Part shown: positions 16,781 through 25,081 of the stretch, in pieces
Numbering within the stretch: position 1 is the stretch's first letter
How the letters are laid out: each line of letters opens with the position of its first letter
Assembly: GCA_007129405.1 (NCBI GenBank)
Contig: SKVN01000129.1
Coordinates: 1-37,277 of the forward strand
Direction: 5' to 3'
DNA: 37,277 bases
Source: Kiritimatiellia bacterium
GTDB lineage: Bacteria > Verrucomicrobiota > Kiritimatiellia > UBA8416
Translations under genes and position numbers: made by a program
The notes under the pieces: generated by a model
What the model was told of the DNA's origin: nothing
Seen by the model: only the letters and a program-made list of their open reading frames with translations
Database searches by the model: none

Positions 16781-17047
16781 TCATGGAATCGGAAGCGCGA
16801 TACCGGACATGATGCGGCGATATGCCTCCACCATGCCATTACCCAATAAACCGTAGTCTTCCCCTGTCAGTGTATCGTCCATCGTCAAAGCCGTCCCCGT
16901 TGGATTGATGATACCTGAAGTCACGCCGATGAAGAACAAGATAATGATGGTATTGACCAATACGTACTCCAGCAAAACGTCACCCCGCCGGTCTCTTCGC
17001 AACCGACTGCACCAACCTTGTCTGGAAATTGCCAATCGCACTCTCAT
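16781..17047 (-). CDS. small prepilin-like protein
   Basis: About 88 residues from the ATG at 17047. An in-frame GTG at 17113 would add 22 residues but has no ribosome-binding site. The leader is Arg-rich and ends RRG, followed by DVLLEYVLVNTIIILFFIGV, so Glu is at +5 and Tyr at +6 as in type IVb pilins. The tail is short and acidic (GEDYGLLGNGMVEAYRR). It is the first gene of the minus-strand Tad operon and diverges from the second TadA gene. It could be a minor pilin or a TadE-like initiator. Confidence 0.7.
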   Translation of the reverse strand: MRVRLAISRQGWCSRLRRDRRGDVLLEYVLVNTIIILFFIGVTSGIINPTGTALTMDDTLTGEDYGLLGNGMVEAYRRIMSGIALPIP

Positions 17048-17186
17048 GGCTGTATCCGACGATAATATTGTAAAAAAAGCAAGACGAATAATCCTCGCAA
17101 GAAGATTTTTCACATTTTTTTAAATTTGACAAACATCACAATTCCAAGCAGTCTCACATAGCACGTATGCAAAACAGGAGACAGCC

Positions 17187-18272
17187 GTGGCGCAAGATAG
17201 CTCCAATTCCTTTTTAGTTTTGTTCTTCGAACCTATTCGCGTTTTTTTGGAAGATGATAATGTTTCTGAAATTCTAATCAATGGCCCCGACCAAATCTAC
17301 GTGGAGCGGAAAGGGCGCCTGGCTAAAACCGAAGCGCGCTTTGTCAGTGAACCTGCACTGCGTGCGGCGGCCACAAATGTAGCCAAAAGCGTAAATCGTC
17401 TATTAAATGATGAACAGCCTCGCTTAGACGCTCGTCTGCCTGACGGGTCGCGGGTACACGCTGTCATTCCTCCCTTATCCGTCAAAGGCACGGTCGTAGC
17501 CATCCGTAAATTCCGCAAAGAAGCATTGACGCTCGAACAGTTGGTTCATTTTGAAAGTCTCGACCAGACGGGGGTTACCCTCATCGATGTCGCCGTGAAA
17601 CTGCACAAAAACATCATGGTTTCTGGTGCAACGTCTTCGGGAAAAACATCTGTCCTGAATGTTTTGAGCAGTTGCATTGGTCCCACGGACCGGATTCTTG
17701 TAATCGAGGACGCCAGCGAGCTGCAATTAATGCAGGATCATGTCGTAAGCTTTGAAACACGAAAACCCGACGCCAAAGGAAAGGGAGAAGTCACGATCCG
17801 CGATCTGGTGCACTCCTCATTGCGTCTTCGCCCCGACCGATTGGTTATCGGCGAAATCCGGGGAGGCGAAGCACTCGACCTGCTCCAGGCATTGAACACC
17901 GGACACGCAGGCAGCATGTCAACCATTCATGCCAATAGCCCACTCGATTGCCTGTCGCGTCTGGAAACTTGCGCACTACTGAGCGGCATCGAAATCCCCT
18001 TGAGCGCTTTGCGATCACAGGTCGCCTCAGCCATTGATATGGTAGTACATACAGCGCGTTTATCGGATGGAAGTCGAAAAATCACAGAAATTGCAGAAGT
18101 CATGCCACTGACCGATGGACAATATGTAACGCATCCACTGTATCGCTACACCATGGACCATGTGGATGCAGAAGGCAGGATTGTCGGCAAACATGAAGCT
18201 ATAGGACGTCCCTCTTTTCTGGATCAAGCCCGCATAGAAGGATTGCCACTGGATCCCTCCCTGTTTCCCTAG
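17187..18272 (+). CDS. second TadA/CpaF-type secretion ATPase, no FHA domain
   Basis: A 361-residue VirB11/CpaF-type ATPase. Walker A is GATSSGKT (147-154). The VIEDASEL acidic box, RLRPDRLVIGEIRGGE and STIHANS follow, all apparently intact. It matches the catalytic half of the FHA-TadA at 7999-9675 (LDARLPDGSRV, AIRKF and others) but lacks the FHA domain and most of the N-terminal helical domain. The GTG start has AGGAG seven bases upstream. It is transcribed away from the pilin operon and lies seven bases before the phosphatase gene. A second motor could retract pili, drive another Tad complex, or be the kinase-linked partner. No second TadB/TadC pair is in the window. Confidence 0.9.
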   Translation: MAQDSSNSFLVLFFEPIRVFLEDDNVSEILINGPDQIYVERKGRLAKTEARFVSEPALRAAATNVAKSVNRLLNDEQPRLDARLPDGSRVHAVIPPLSVKGTVVAIRKFRKEALTLEQLVHFESLDQTGVTLIDVAVKLHKNIMVSGATSSGKTSVLNVLSSCIGPTDRILVIEDASELQLMQDHVVSFETRKPDAKGKGEVTIRDLVHSSLRLRPDRLVIGEIRGGEALDLLQALNTGHAGSMSTIHANSPLDCLSRLETCALLSGIEIPLSALRSQVASAIDMVVHTARLSDGSRKITEIAEVMPLTDGQYVTHPLYRYTMDHVDAEGRIVGKHEAIGRPSFLDQARIEGLPLDPSLFP

Positions 18273-18279
18273 GACGGCC

Positions 18280-19068
18280 ATGAAAAAAGCTTTTCAACAT
18301 CTTGATGCGGCCTTTACTACCGATCCGGGACGGATCCGCAAAACAAATGAAGACGCCGCACTGGTCGCCACGGAGCAAGGCTTGTTCGCCGTGGCAGATG
18401 GCATGGGCGGTGGAGCCTGCGGGGAAGTAGCAAGTCGGTGCGTAATTCAAGCTCTGACATCCTATCGTTCACAAAACGATATACCCGAAAAAGGAATCAA
18501 ACAAATCCAGGAAATTGTCCAAAAAGCCAATGCGCACATCTACAACATGGCACACGAACAAAACCTGTCGGGTATGGGCACCACTCTGATCCTAATGCTT
18601 TTTCATGCAGAGCGACCCGATCGAGCCACGCTGCTGCATGCAGGCGATAGTCGCGCCTACCGTTTGCGCGGACGCAAATGGACGCAACTGATGACCGATC
18701 ACTCGCTAGAAGCGGACAGACGAATCCCCCGACGGAAAATGATCCCGTATTTACGCAACATCATCACACGCGCCATTGGGATTCGAGAAACCGTCGAATT
18801 GGAACAAAATGCATGCACCATTGCGCCGGGTGACCTTTTCCTGCTTTGTTCTGACGGATTGTATAACATGATTGCCCCCAGAAAGCTTAAACGATTCATG
18901 CGAAAACATTGCGAGATTGCGCTCAAGAATCTATCCGGTCTACTGGTGGATGAAGCAAACAAAAATGGTGGCAAAGACAACGTAACTGCACTACTCATCC
19001 GCGTCGGTCACCCCGATATCGCAGAAGACAAACCAACAACCGACACCGTCAAAATATTGAAAGCATAA
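18280..19068 (+). CDS. PP2C-family Ser/Thr protein phosphatase
   Basis: A 262-residue metal-dependent phosphatase of the PPM/PP2C family (PppA/Stp type), soluble and cytoplasmic. Motifs in order: RKTNEDA (20-26), VADGMGG (38-44), GMGTT (98-102), HAGDSRAY (120-127), TDHS (139-142), the CSDGL box (190-194) and GGKDN (230-234). The metal-binding aspartates are all present, so it should be active. It lies between the second TadA ATPase and the Ser/Thr kinase, with the same direction. The natural reading is that it removes the phosphates the kinase adds, for example on FHA partners of the Tad machine. Confidence 0.93.
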   Translation: MKKAFQHLDAAFTTDPGRIRKTNEDAALVATEQGLFAVADGMGGGACGEVASRCVIQALTSYRSQNDIPEKGIKQIQEIVQKANAHIYNMAHEQNLSGMGTTLILMLFHAERPDRATLLHAGDSRAYRLRGRKWTQLMTDHSLEADRRIPRRKMIPYLRNIITRAIGIRETVELEQNACTIAPGDLFLLCSDGLYNMIAPRKLKRFMRKHCEIALKNLSGLLVDEANKNGGKDNVTALLIRVGHPDIAEDKPTTDTVKILKA

Positions 19069-19105
19069 AGTAAAGTCACAGAAGCATATCGACAGCCTTT
19101 AAAAC

Positions 19106-19134
19106 TTGACGAATCCATGGTTATGCTTTCTAAA
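19106..19134 (+). promoter_or_regulatory. possible promoter ahead of the kinase gene
   Basis: TTGACG (19106-19111) and TCTAAA (19129-19134) are 17 bases apart in the 119-base gap between the phosphatase and kinase genes. The -35 is good and the -10 weak (four of six, with C at the key second position). It would give the kinase its own transcript. Confidence 0.3.
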
Positions 19135-19187
19135 TGTTCGATGAGGCTGAAGGTGACGCTTGGTCAAATACGGGTAGGAGGCCATTT

Positions 19188-22103
19188 ATGATCGACAAGG
19201 GCACAAACGACAAGAATGCATCACAATCCGACAGCGACTTTGAGCGAACGATTCCTACGATAGCACCCAGCAGCCCCCCCACTCCGGCTCCGCCTCCCAA
19301 GGAAAATAGCGTCGCCGGTTCCTCTTCCTCGAACACGGAATCCCATGCTTCCCCCGAGTCTTCCTCTCCGAATACAGCATCGGCACCCGCAACCTCAACG
19401 GGGCTCTCAACAAGTCAAGGGTACAAGGAAGACGACGTGATACTCGGGCGGTACCGCGTAGACGGCGAACTGGGCAAAGGCGGCATGGGAGTCGTCTACC
19501 GATGTACGGACTTGGTAGGCGATGTGCGTGTGGCTGTAAAAACCATTCCCCCTGAAATATCCTGGAATGCGGAGGAAATTGAAGAAATCCGAGATAACTT
19601 TCGCTTGGTAGAACGCCTCCATCACCCGCATATCACTGATGCAAAAACCATCGAACGTGACCCGGCCAACGGGCAGTATTTTCTCGTCATGGAACTGGCA
19701 GACGGTATTAACCTGCGCCAATATAGAAAGAAAATGGGTGGCTCCCTCCCCATGGAGGAATGCATCAATCTTGGGCGGCAAATCGCATCTGCACTAGATT
19801 ACGGGCACAGCGAGATGATCATACATCGCGATATCAAGCCCAGTAATATTATGATCACCGACTCAGGCAAAGTGAAGGTATTGGACTATGGCATTGCCAG
19901 CCAGTATCACGAATCCATGTCCCGTGTAACCAACGCAAAATACGAAACCAGCGGAACGGGTCCCTACATGGCACCGGAACAATGGATGGGTGAGTTTCAA
20001 GATGCAAAAACCGATCAGTACGCTTTAGCTGTTCTGCTATACGAATTGTATGACGGAAAACCGCCATTCACCAACCCGGACTTACAGATTCTAGGGCAGG
20101 CTGTACGCAAAGAACAACCACCCAAGCCCGAAGGCATGACAAGTCAAACTTGGGCCGTTTTCCGGAAAGCTCTTTCCAAAAAGCGCAAGGATCGATTCAA
20201 AAGTTGCTCCGAGTTCATTGTTGCTTTGGAAGAAGCACAGGGAGGCTTGGAATCCATCATGGCCAAACGGAGAGTACGATACGGAATCGTCGCCGCTGCA
20301 GCCGCGCTCGTCATTATGCTTGCTCTCACCGCCCTGCTAAACAACACGAAAAAGAACAATGCCACACAACTTCATCAACAAGCCATCGCAGCGGTGGAGA
20401 TGCGAAATTGGTCTGAAGCCGCTCGTCTTCTTGAACGCAGTATCACGCTGCACGAAAAACAACCTGATGCGCAGGCATTGCTGGACCGCATTCGATCACG
20501 CGGAAGAATCAGCCTGACCAGTTCACCAACCACTGCGGAAGTGTGGGTGGATGGACGTCGTCTAGGAACAACCCCCATGATCATCGATCAGTTGTCAGAA
20601 GACCCGGTGATTGTTGAATTGCGCGCCGATGGCTACCGCCCATATCGCCAGAGTCTCACGGTCCGGGAAAACCGCACCGAAGAACACCATGCAACGATGC
20701 TCGGAACAGGACAGCTCCGCATAACCAGCAATCCGGAAGGTGCCGAGGTATTCCTCAATGGGCGGTCCGTAGGGCAGACTCCCGCCAATATCAGCAGTTT
20801 GGAAAGCGGTGAATATGACGTGCGGATCATACACGAAGGATTTCGATCGCAGGAACGAACCATTCAGTTCGCGACCAATCAATCACGGGATCTGAATTTT
20901 GGGGCACTCGTTCCCTTGCACGGTACCGTAACAATTGAAACCACGCCGAGCGGGGCCTCGGTGCAGCTAGGCTCCGAATCCGGCATCAGTCCAGCCACTT
21001 TTTCGCAAATTCCGGTAGGCACCCACACGGTAACAGTAGCATTGCATGATCACGAAAAACAAATAGAGTCAATAACGGTCGAGGACGGGGCGAACCTGCA
21101 TAAGACTTGGACGCTGTCACGCTTGGAACAAACCGATGCCCCACCAACCGCAGATCCCACCGAACCCGCCACAACGAGAGATCCGAAAACGGCAGTTGAT
21201 GTACCGACTCGTCGTGCGACCACACCGACTCTCACGGAAGCCCGCCAAACCGACGGCCTACAGCCAAAAGCACGCGTTGTGGTGGCCCCCGCTTCATTCG
21301 ATTCTGTGGCGCGCGCGCGGTTTATACAAGAAGCGGAAACCATGTTCGATATCCCAGCAGCAACGATCGCGGATAATCTGGGCTTTACTCGGCACCTTAC
21401 CGATGCTCTCTTTCATTTGCATGCATTCGACATGCTTGAACAAAATGCCGTCCACACCGCCATGCAAAAACTGGATTTGGACCGCGCCAACGCTGTAAAT
21501 CAGAATCAAGCTGTAAAGATGGGCGAAGAGCTACAAGCAGACTTTGTCGTTATACCGGAAATTCAATCCCTTTCCACCACGGTAGAAAGGCGCGAAATCC
21601 CCATTGTAAACAGGATGCGTACCACATTAAGAGGGAATTTCGGCATTCATGTGCGCGTCGTGGATGTACAATCTTCACGGATCGTGTCCACTTGGCAACG
21701 TCAGGTCGACCTGCAAGAGCGATTGGACAACGACACCACTGACCATGGCGCGAAAGGGCTGCAATTCATCAATCGCCTATACGAGCAAGCGGCCAGGGAG
21801 GCTAGTCGGGAAATTGTCGATGCCGTGCATCCCCTGCGGATTGTCGCAATTGACGGACGCCAAATTACGCTTAACCGCGGACAAGGGGCCGTTCAAGAGG
21901 GTGACCTTTTCGTAGTCTATAAACAAGGAGAACCCATTCTGGACCCCGACACCCAGGCCCCTCTCGGGCATGCTGAACAAATCACAGGAGAAATTCGCGT
22001 AACTCAGGTGTTGCCCCGTATGAGCATCGCCGAAGCAATCGGAGACTCCGATTCAATGAATGTCCGAGATATCTGTCGCCCCAAAATTACTGAAGAACAA
22101 TAG
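19188..22103 (+). CDS. Ser/Thr protein kinase with PEGA repeats and CsgG-like periplasmic domain
   Basis: A 971-residue bitopic kinase. The ATG at 19188 follows TAGGAGG eight bases upstream. An in-frame ATG 18 codons earlier has no such site. A Ser/Pro-rich leader (1-80) precedes the Hanks-type kinase domain (about 86-350): GKGGMG loop near 96, VAVK with Lys 118, HRDIKPSN at 213-220, DYG at 233-235 in place of DFG, and GTGPYMAPEQ. One transmembrane helix (365-385) is followed by three PEGA domains (about 440-505, 508-573, 579-645). A Thr/Pro linker leads to a CsgG/curli-assembly-like domain (about 695-870) and a small C-terminal beta domain (885-965) reminiscent of FlgT. The outside half resembles the lipoproteins encoded just downstream, so it may sense or bind the outer-membrane side. 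Kinase, phosphatase and FHA proteins form a plausible circuit. Confidence 0.92.
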   Translation: MIDKGTNDKNASQSDSDFERTIPTIAPSSPPTPAPPPKENSVAGSSSSNTESHASPESSSPNTASAPATSTGLSTSQGYKEDDVILGRYRVDGELGKGGMGVVYRCTDLVGDVRVAVKTIPPEISWNAEEIEEIRDNFRLVERLHHPHITDAKTIERDPANGQYFLVMELADGINLRQYRKKMGGSLPMEECINLGRQIASALDYGHSEMIIHRDIKPSNIMITDSGKVKVLDYGIASQYHESMSRVTNAKYETSGTGPYMAPEQWMGEFQDAKTDQYALAVLLYELYDGKPPFTNPDLQILGQAVRKEQPPKPEGMTSQTWAVFRKALSKKRKDRFKSCSEFIVALEEAQGGLESIMAKRRVRYGIVAAAAALVIMLALTALLNNTKKNNATQLHQQAIAAVEMRNWSEAARLLERSITLHEKQPDAQALLDRIRSRGRISLTSSPTTAEVWVDGRRLGTTPMIIDQLSEDPVIVELRADGYRPYRQSLTVRENRTEEHHATMLGTGQLRITSNPEGAEVFLNGRSVGQTPANISSLESGEYDVRIIHEGFRSQERTIQFATNQSRDLNFGALVPLHGTVTIETTPSGASVQLGSESGISPATFSQIPVGTHTVTVALHDHEKQIESITVEDGANLHKTWTLSRLEQTDAPPTADPTEPATTRDPKTAVDVPTRRATTPTLTEARQTDGLQPKARVVVAPASFDSVARARFIQEAETMFDIPAATIADNLGFTRHLTDALFHLHAFDMLEQNAVHTAMQKLDLDRANAVNQNQAVKMGEELQADFVVIPEIQSLSTTVERREIPIVNRMRTTLRGNFGIHVRVVDVQSSRIVSTWQRQVDLQERLDNDTTDHGAKGLQFINRLYEQAAREASREIVDAVHPLRIVAIDGRQITLNRGQGAVQEGDLFVVYKQGEPILDPDTQAPLGHAEQITGEIRVTQVLPRMSIAEAIGDSDSMNVRDICRPKITEEQ

Positions 22104-22145
22104 CCGCCGATGCGGCCATCCATGAATAAACACAAGGAAACAAGT

Positions 22146-22571
22146 ATGAAAATGAAAATACTCGTCGGGTATTGTATCCTGATTGGATTTGGCATTATGA
22201 CGCTTCAACTGACCGGTTGCGCCTCCGCCCCCACGTCCGGCACTGTCGTCCGGAGTCACCCTTCGGATAACATTCGTGAAAATTCGCCATTGGTCGCCAA
22301 ATATCTTATGGTTCTGGATATAAAATATGACCGCGAAATCAATGACCTGAAACGCATACAAATCCAGGTCGGGAACATATCGAAACATGCTCTTGAATTT
22401 GAATACCGGTTCCGTTGGTTCGATGCGAACCAGTATGAAGTCAAATCAATTGCATCGCACTGGCGTACTGCGTACATCGCTTCACGAGACACCTATAACA
22501 TACAAGCTGTCGCGCCCCATGCGAGAGTGACCGATTTTGAATTAATGATTCGGTACCCGGACACTTGGTAA
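22146..22571 (+). CDS. YcfL-like lipoprotein (DUF1425)
   Basis: A 141-residue lipoprotein. The signal peptide ends in the lipobox LTGC (LQLTGCAS). The ATG at 22146 has AAGGA upstream. The mature domain reads like the YcfL family, a small beta-sandwich with YRFRWFDANQYEV and a final IRYP strand. In E. coli ycfL lies next to lpoB, and here too the next gene is LpoB-like, which supports the call. Function of YcfL is unknown. Confidence 0.75.
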   Translation: MKMKILVGYCILIGFGIMTLQLTGCASAPTSGTVVRSHPSDNIRENSPLVAKYLMVLDIKYDREINDLKRIQIQVGNISKHALEFEYRFRWFDANQYEVKSIASHWRTAYIASRDTYNIQAVAPHARVTDFELMIRYPDTW

Positions 22572-22595
22572 ACAAACAAATGAGAGGAACACATC

Positions 22596-23192
22596 ATGCA
22601 TAAATACCGCTTATGGCTCTCCTGCGCCCTTCTTGGAGCATCCGTTTTACCGATTGCTTGCGTTCGCCAACCGACCGTAATGTCCGGATCCGGTCCGCAA
22701 GCCGTTACGCTCAACATTGACGCGCGCGACTACGACCGTATTGCTGCGGAATTATTTAACTCCCTGATGCTGCATGAAGGTCTGAAAGAACATGCGGTCA
22801 TCGCCCTAGCCCCTGTGGCCGAGTCGTTTGATGGCCCCTACAACTTTGATGCGCGCACCTTTCAGGAAAAACTACAGGTACTGGCCATGCGCAGTGGACG
22901 CTTTCGTTTCAGTTTCGCAGTAGATGTGATGGACGGGGAATCCCCCGCAGCAGAACGCATGCGCATTATGCAATTGCAATACGAGAGAGATCGAACGATT
23001 GATCCAGAAGACCTTCGCGTCTTTGGAGGTCTGGTAGATATTGATTACATGATTTTTGGCCGGGTTAGTTCCGTAACGTCACAATTAGGCCGACGCCGGG
23101 AAGTTACCTTTAATTACAGTTGGCGCTTAGGCAATACCGTTAATGGCCTTTTGGAATGGGGCGACGAAGCATCCATCACCAAAAGCCGCTAA
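22596..23192 (+). CDS. LpoB-like lipoprotein
   Basis: A 198-residue lipoprotein with a lipobox (LPIAC) and an LpoB/CsgG-type domain: DARDYDRIAAELFNSLM, FDARTFQEKLQ, then PEDLRVFGGLVDIDYMIFGRVSS. LpoB proteins in enterobacteria activate the peptidoglycan synthase PBP1B. Distant relatives in other phyla have unknown partners. AGAGGAA lies eight bases before the ATG. It is a clear paralogue of the N-terminal half of the protein at 23852-25075. No ORF follows on this strand, and the next gene is convergent, its stop six bases away. Confidence 0.8.
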   Translation: MHKYRLWLSCALLGASVLPIACVRQPTVMSGSGPQAVTLNIDARDYDRIAAELFNSLMLHEGLKEHAVIALAPVAESFDGPYNFDARTFQEKLQVLAMRSGRFRFSFAVDVMDGESPAAERMRIMQLQYERDRTIDPEDLRVFGGLVDIDYMIFGRVSSVTSQLGRRREVTFNYSWRLGNTVNGLLEWGDEASITKSR

Positions 23193-23198
23193 CCAGAA

Positions 23199-23855
23199 TT
23201 ACCATGTAAGTGGCAATTTACCTACCGCATCTTCTAGCGCCGCACGGCATGCAAGTCCCACCATACTCTCATCCACGGCCCAGATGCCCTCACCCTGCCG
23301 CATATGATCTCGATCCACAGTAACAACCACGCCCCATGCCCCCACTTCCGACCGACCACGCCCTTCCACTACAACGTCCGGATGCCCGGCGCGTTTCAAG
23401 CGCACGCGCACGGTAGCCCGTGCAAATCTCCGCTGTCGAGACACGAGACCAACCCGAACCGTTCCTCCTAATCGCTCCTCCAGATTCACGATATGAACAG
23501 AAACAAACCCCTCTGGTTTGGCATGCTCCATTTCCTCAGCAGACACATTCGCATCTAGGTCGCTCCACCGCAACGCCACCTCCGGATCCAGTAACATACG
23601 GTAGTTACGATGCCGCTCCAGTGCACCGATCGCTTGATCAACCATATAACGTTCTACCGCATCCATAAACGCAGGGTCCTCGACGTCCACCTCATGCGTC
23701 ACCCCCGTCATTTGCACATAAGGCCCCGTCGGCTCAAAATTCCGCGATCCTTGACGTGACGTATCCACCTGCGTCCGCGTCACCCCACCGCAACCCGTAA
23801 CCACCATCAGCATGCCGATTGTCAGCACGGGCATTGTATATATCATAAACTTCAT
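23199..23855 (-). CDS. lipoprotein with CsgG-like C-terminal region, function unknown
   Basis: A 218-residue lipoprotein with lipobox VTGC near residue 20. The mature part contains ATVRVRLKRAGHPDVVVEGRGRSE and ends ACRAALEDAVGKLP. This resembles the closing strand-helix of CsgG/LpoB-superfamily proteins, but I cannot name a family. It overlaps the stop of the upstream gene by four bases (ATGA at 23852-23855), so both are made together. Likely outer-membrane-anchored and periplasmic. Confidence 0.65.
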   Translation of the reverse strand: MKFMIYTMPVLTIGMLMVVTGCGGVTRTQVDTSRQGSRNFEPTGPYVQMTGVTHEVDVEDPAFMDAVERYMVDQAIGALERHRNYRMLLDPEVALRWSDLDANVSAEEMEHAKPEGFVSVHIVNLEERLGGTVRVGLVSRQRRFARATVRVRLKRAGHPDVVVEGRGRSEVGAWGVVVTVDRDHMRQGEGIWAVDESMVGLACRAALEDAVGKLPLTW

Positions 23856-25075
23856 AATGTGCGCTCCCTCCGTCGTAACATACGATGAACCAAACGATCC
23901 GACGCAATACGGGCCGCTTCCGATGTCGCCGTTAACAAGTCATCCGCACGTGCTTCACCTTTGGCAATCACAGGCACATTGACATGCGCGCCGTCCAGCT
24001 CGTACAAGCTCAAAAAGATTTCCACATGATACTGCGTAGTTCGATGCACCGTTCCGAACCGAAGGGTTTCCGTCTTACTCTCAAAGAAATTCATGTTCGG
24101 AACCAGAATATTGGATGGTATACGATGCGAGATCCGGCGTTGCGCATCCGTTAACACGCCTCCCGTCTGACCCATCAGCAACGATTCGAGCACAGGAAGA
24201 TCAATCGGCGGTACCGTAACCACTTCCAAAACGTCGGTATCATAAAGCATATCTTCAAGAGTATGCCAGATAGCGTGCCCATAGCCCTGTTCTCGCCATT
24301 GACGGACCAACTCCGGATAATCGCGTTCACTATGCGCATGAAAGGCCGTCGGGGCCACCAGCACGGGAATGCGCGCCAGAGCGGGGTCAAACCGACCATC
24401 AATACGCGGCCCCGCTTTGGTAAACTGCTCCTGATCAGCCCATAAAACCAACCCTGACTCACATTCACCCAACTGCCATGTATAGGTATAGGTTACTTCC
24501 GTGCGATTCCCGACTGTCGTGGTTTGGCTGCTTACACGGCCGAAAAGAAGAAGGTCGATGTCTGCCAGCCCCCCCAGCGTGCGTAAATCCTCCGGACGCA
24601 CGGCACTTTCCCTTTCCCATTGCAATCGCATCAAATCATACCGCGAATGGGCAGCGGACCGACCCGCCATGGCATCTGCGGCAAATAAAACACGAAAACG
24701 TTGCGACTGCACCAGGCGCGTTTGAATCTTGTCCGCCAGCAGGCGGGCATCGAAACGATACTGGCATTGGGCGGAATCCACAGGCCCCATGACAACCACG
24801 CGAGGAATGTTTGGTATATCCGCCAGAAGCAGCGAATCCGCCATCGCATTGGCCACGAGATCGTAGTCTTGCGGATTCACACCAAAGGTAACCAAACGTG
24901 CCTGATCTCTTACCTCCACCGAAGAAGGCGCGATACATCCTCCCGACAAAAACACCATGACCATCGCCACATAGCCGGAAAACACCCGAGAAACAGCCCT
25001 GTTCCCCCGCAACAATGTCCTTAATCCATTATGGCTTTGAAAAAAAATAATAGCGTCTCTCCAATCGCACGTCAT
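23852..25075 (-). CDS. large LpoB/CsgG-like lipoprotein
   Basis: Up to 407 residues. The lipobox is LSGGC (about 43-47 from the ATG). The N-terminal half closely parallels the small LpoB-like protein at 22596-23192: DYDLVANAMADSLLL, FDARLLADK, RPEDLRTLGGLADIDLLLFGRVSS. The C-terminal half (about 235-407) is a second domain of CsgG-like type, ending with the YHVEIFLSLYELDGAHVNVPVIAKGEA strand pattern. The start is uncertain. The ATG at 25075 gives a long leader and lacks a good ribosome-binding site. A TTG near 25015, with AAGGA just upstream, would give a compact signal peptide. It is probably co-transcribed with the lipoprotein that follows. Confidence 0.75.
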   Translation of the reverse strand: MTCDWRDAIIFFQSHNGLRTLLRGNRAVSRVFSGYVAMVMVFLSGGCIAPSSVEVRDQARLVTFGVNPQDYDLVANAMADSLLLADIPNIPRVVVMGPVDSAQCQYRFDARLLADKIQTRLVQSQRFRVLFAADAMAGRSAAHSRYDLMRLQWERESAVRPEDLRTLGGLADIDLLLFGRVSSQTTTVGNRTEVTYTYTWQLGECESGLVLWADQEQFTKAGPRIDGRFDPALARIPVLVAPTAFHAHSERDYPELVRQWREQGYGHAIWHTLEDMLYDTDVLEVVTVPPIDLPVLESLLMGQTGGVLTDAQRRISHRIPSNILVPNMNFFESKTETLRFGTVHRTTQYHVEIFLSLYELDGAHVNVPVIAKGEARADDLLTATSEAARIASDRLVHRMLRRRERTL

Positions 25076-25081
25076 CCGGCC

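Noticed and set aside
17126-17131. TTGACA between the divergent Tad operons as a -35 box
   Set aside because: No acceptable -10 lies 16-18 bases downstream (CAGTCT or similar). A minus-strand TACAAT near the pilin start also lacks a -35. The real promoters are not identifiable by eye.
23193-23198. Shared terminator between the convergent lipoprotein genes
   Set aside because: Only six bases separate the stops, and no stem with a T-run is visible around them.
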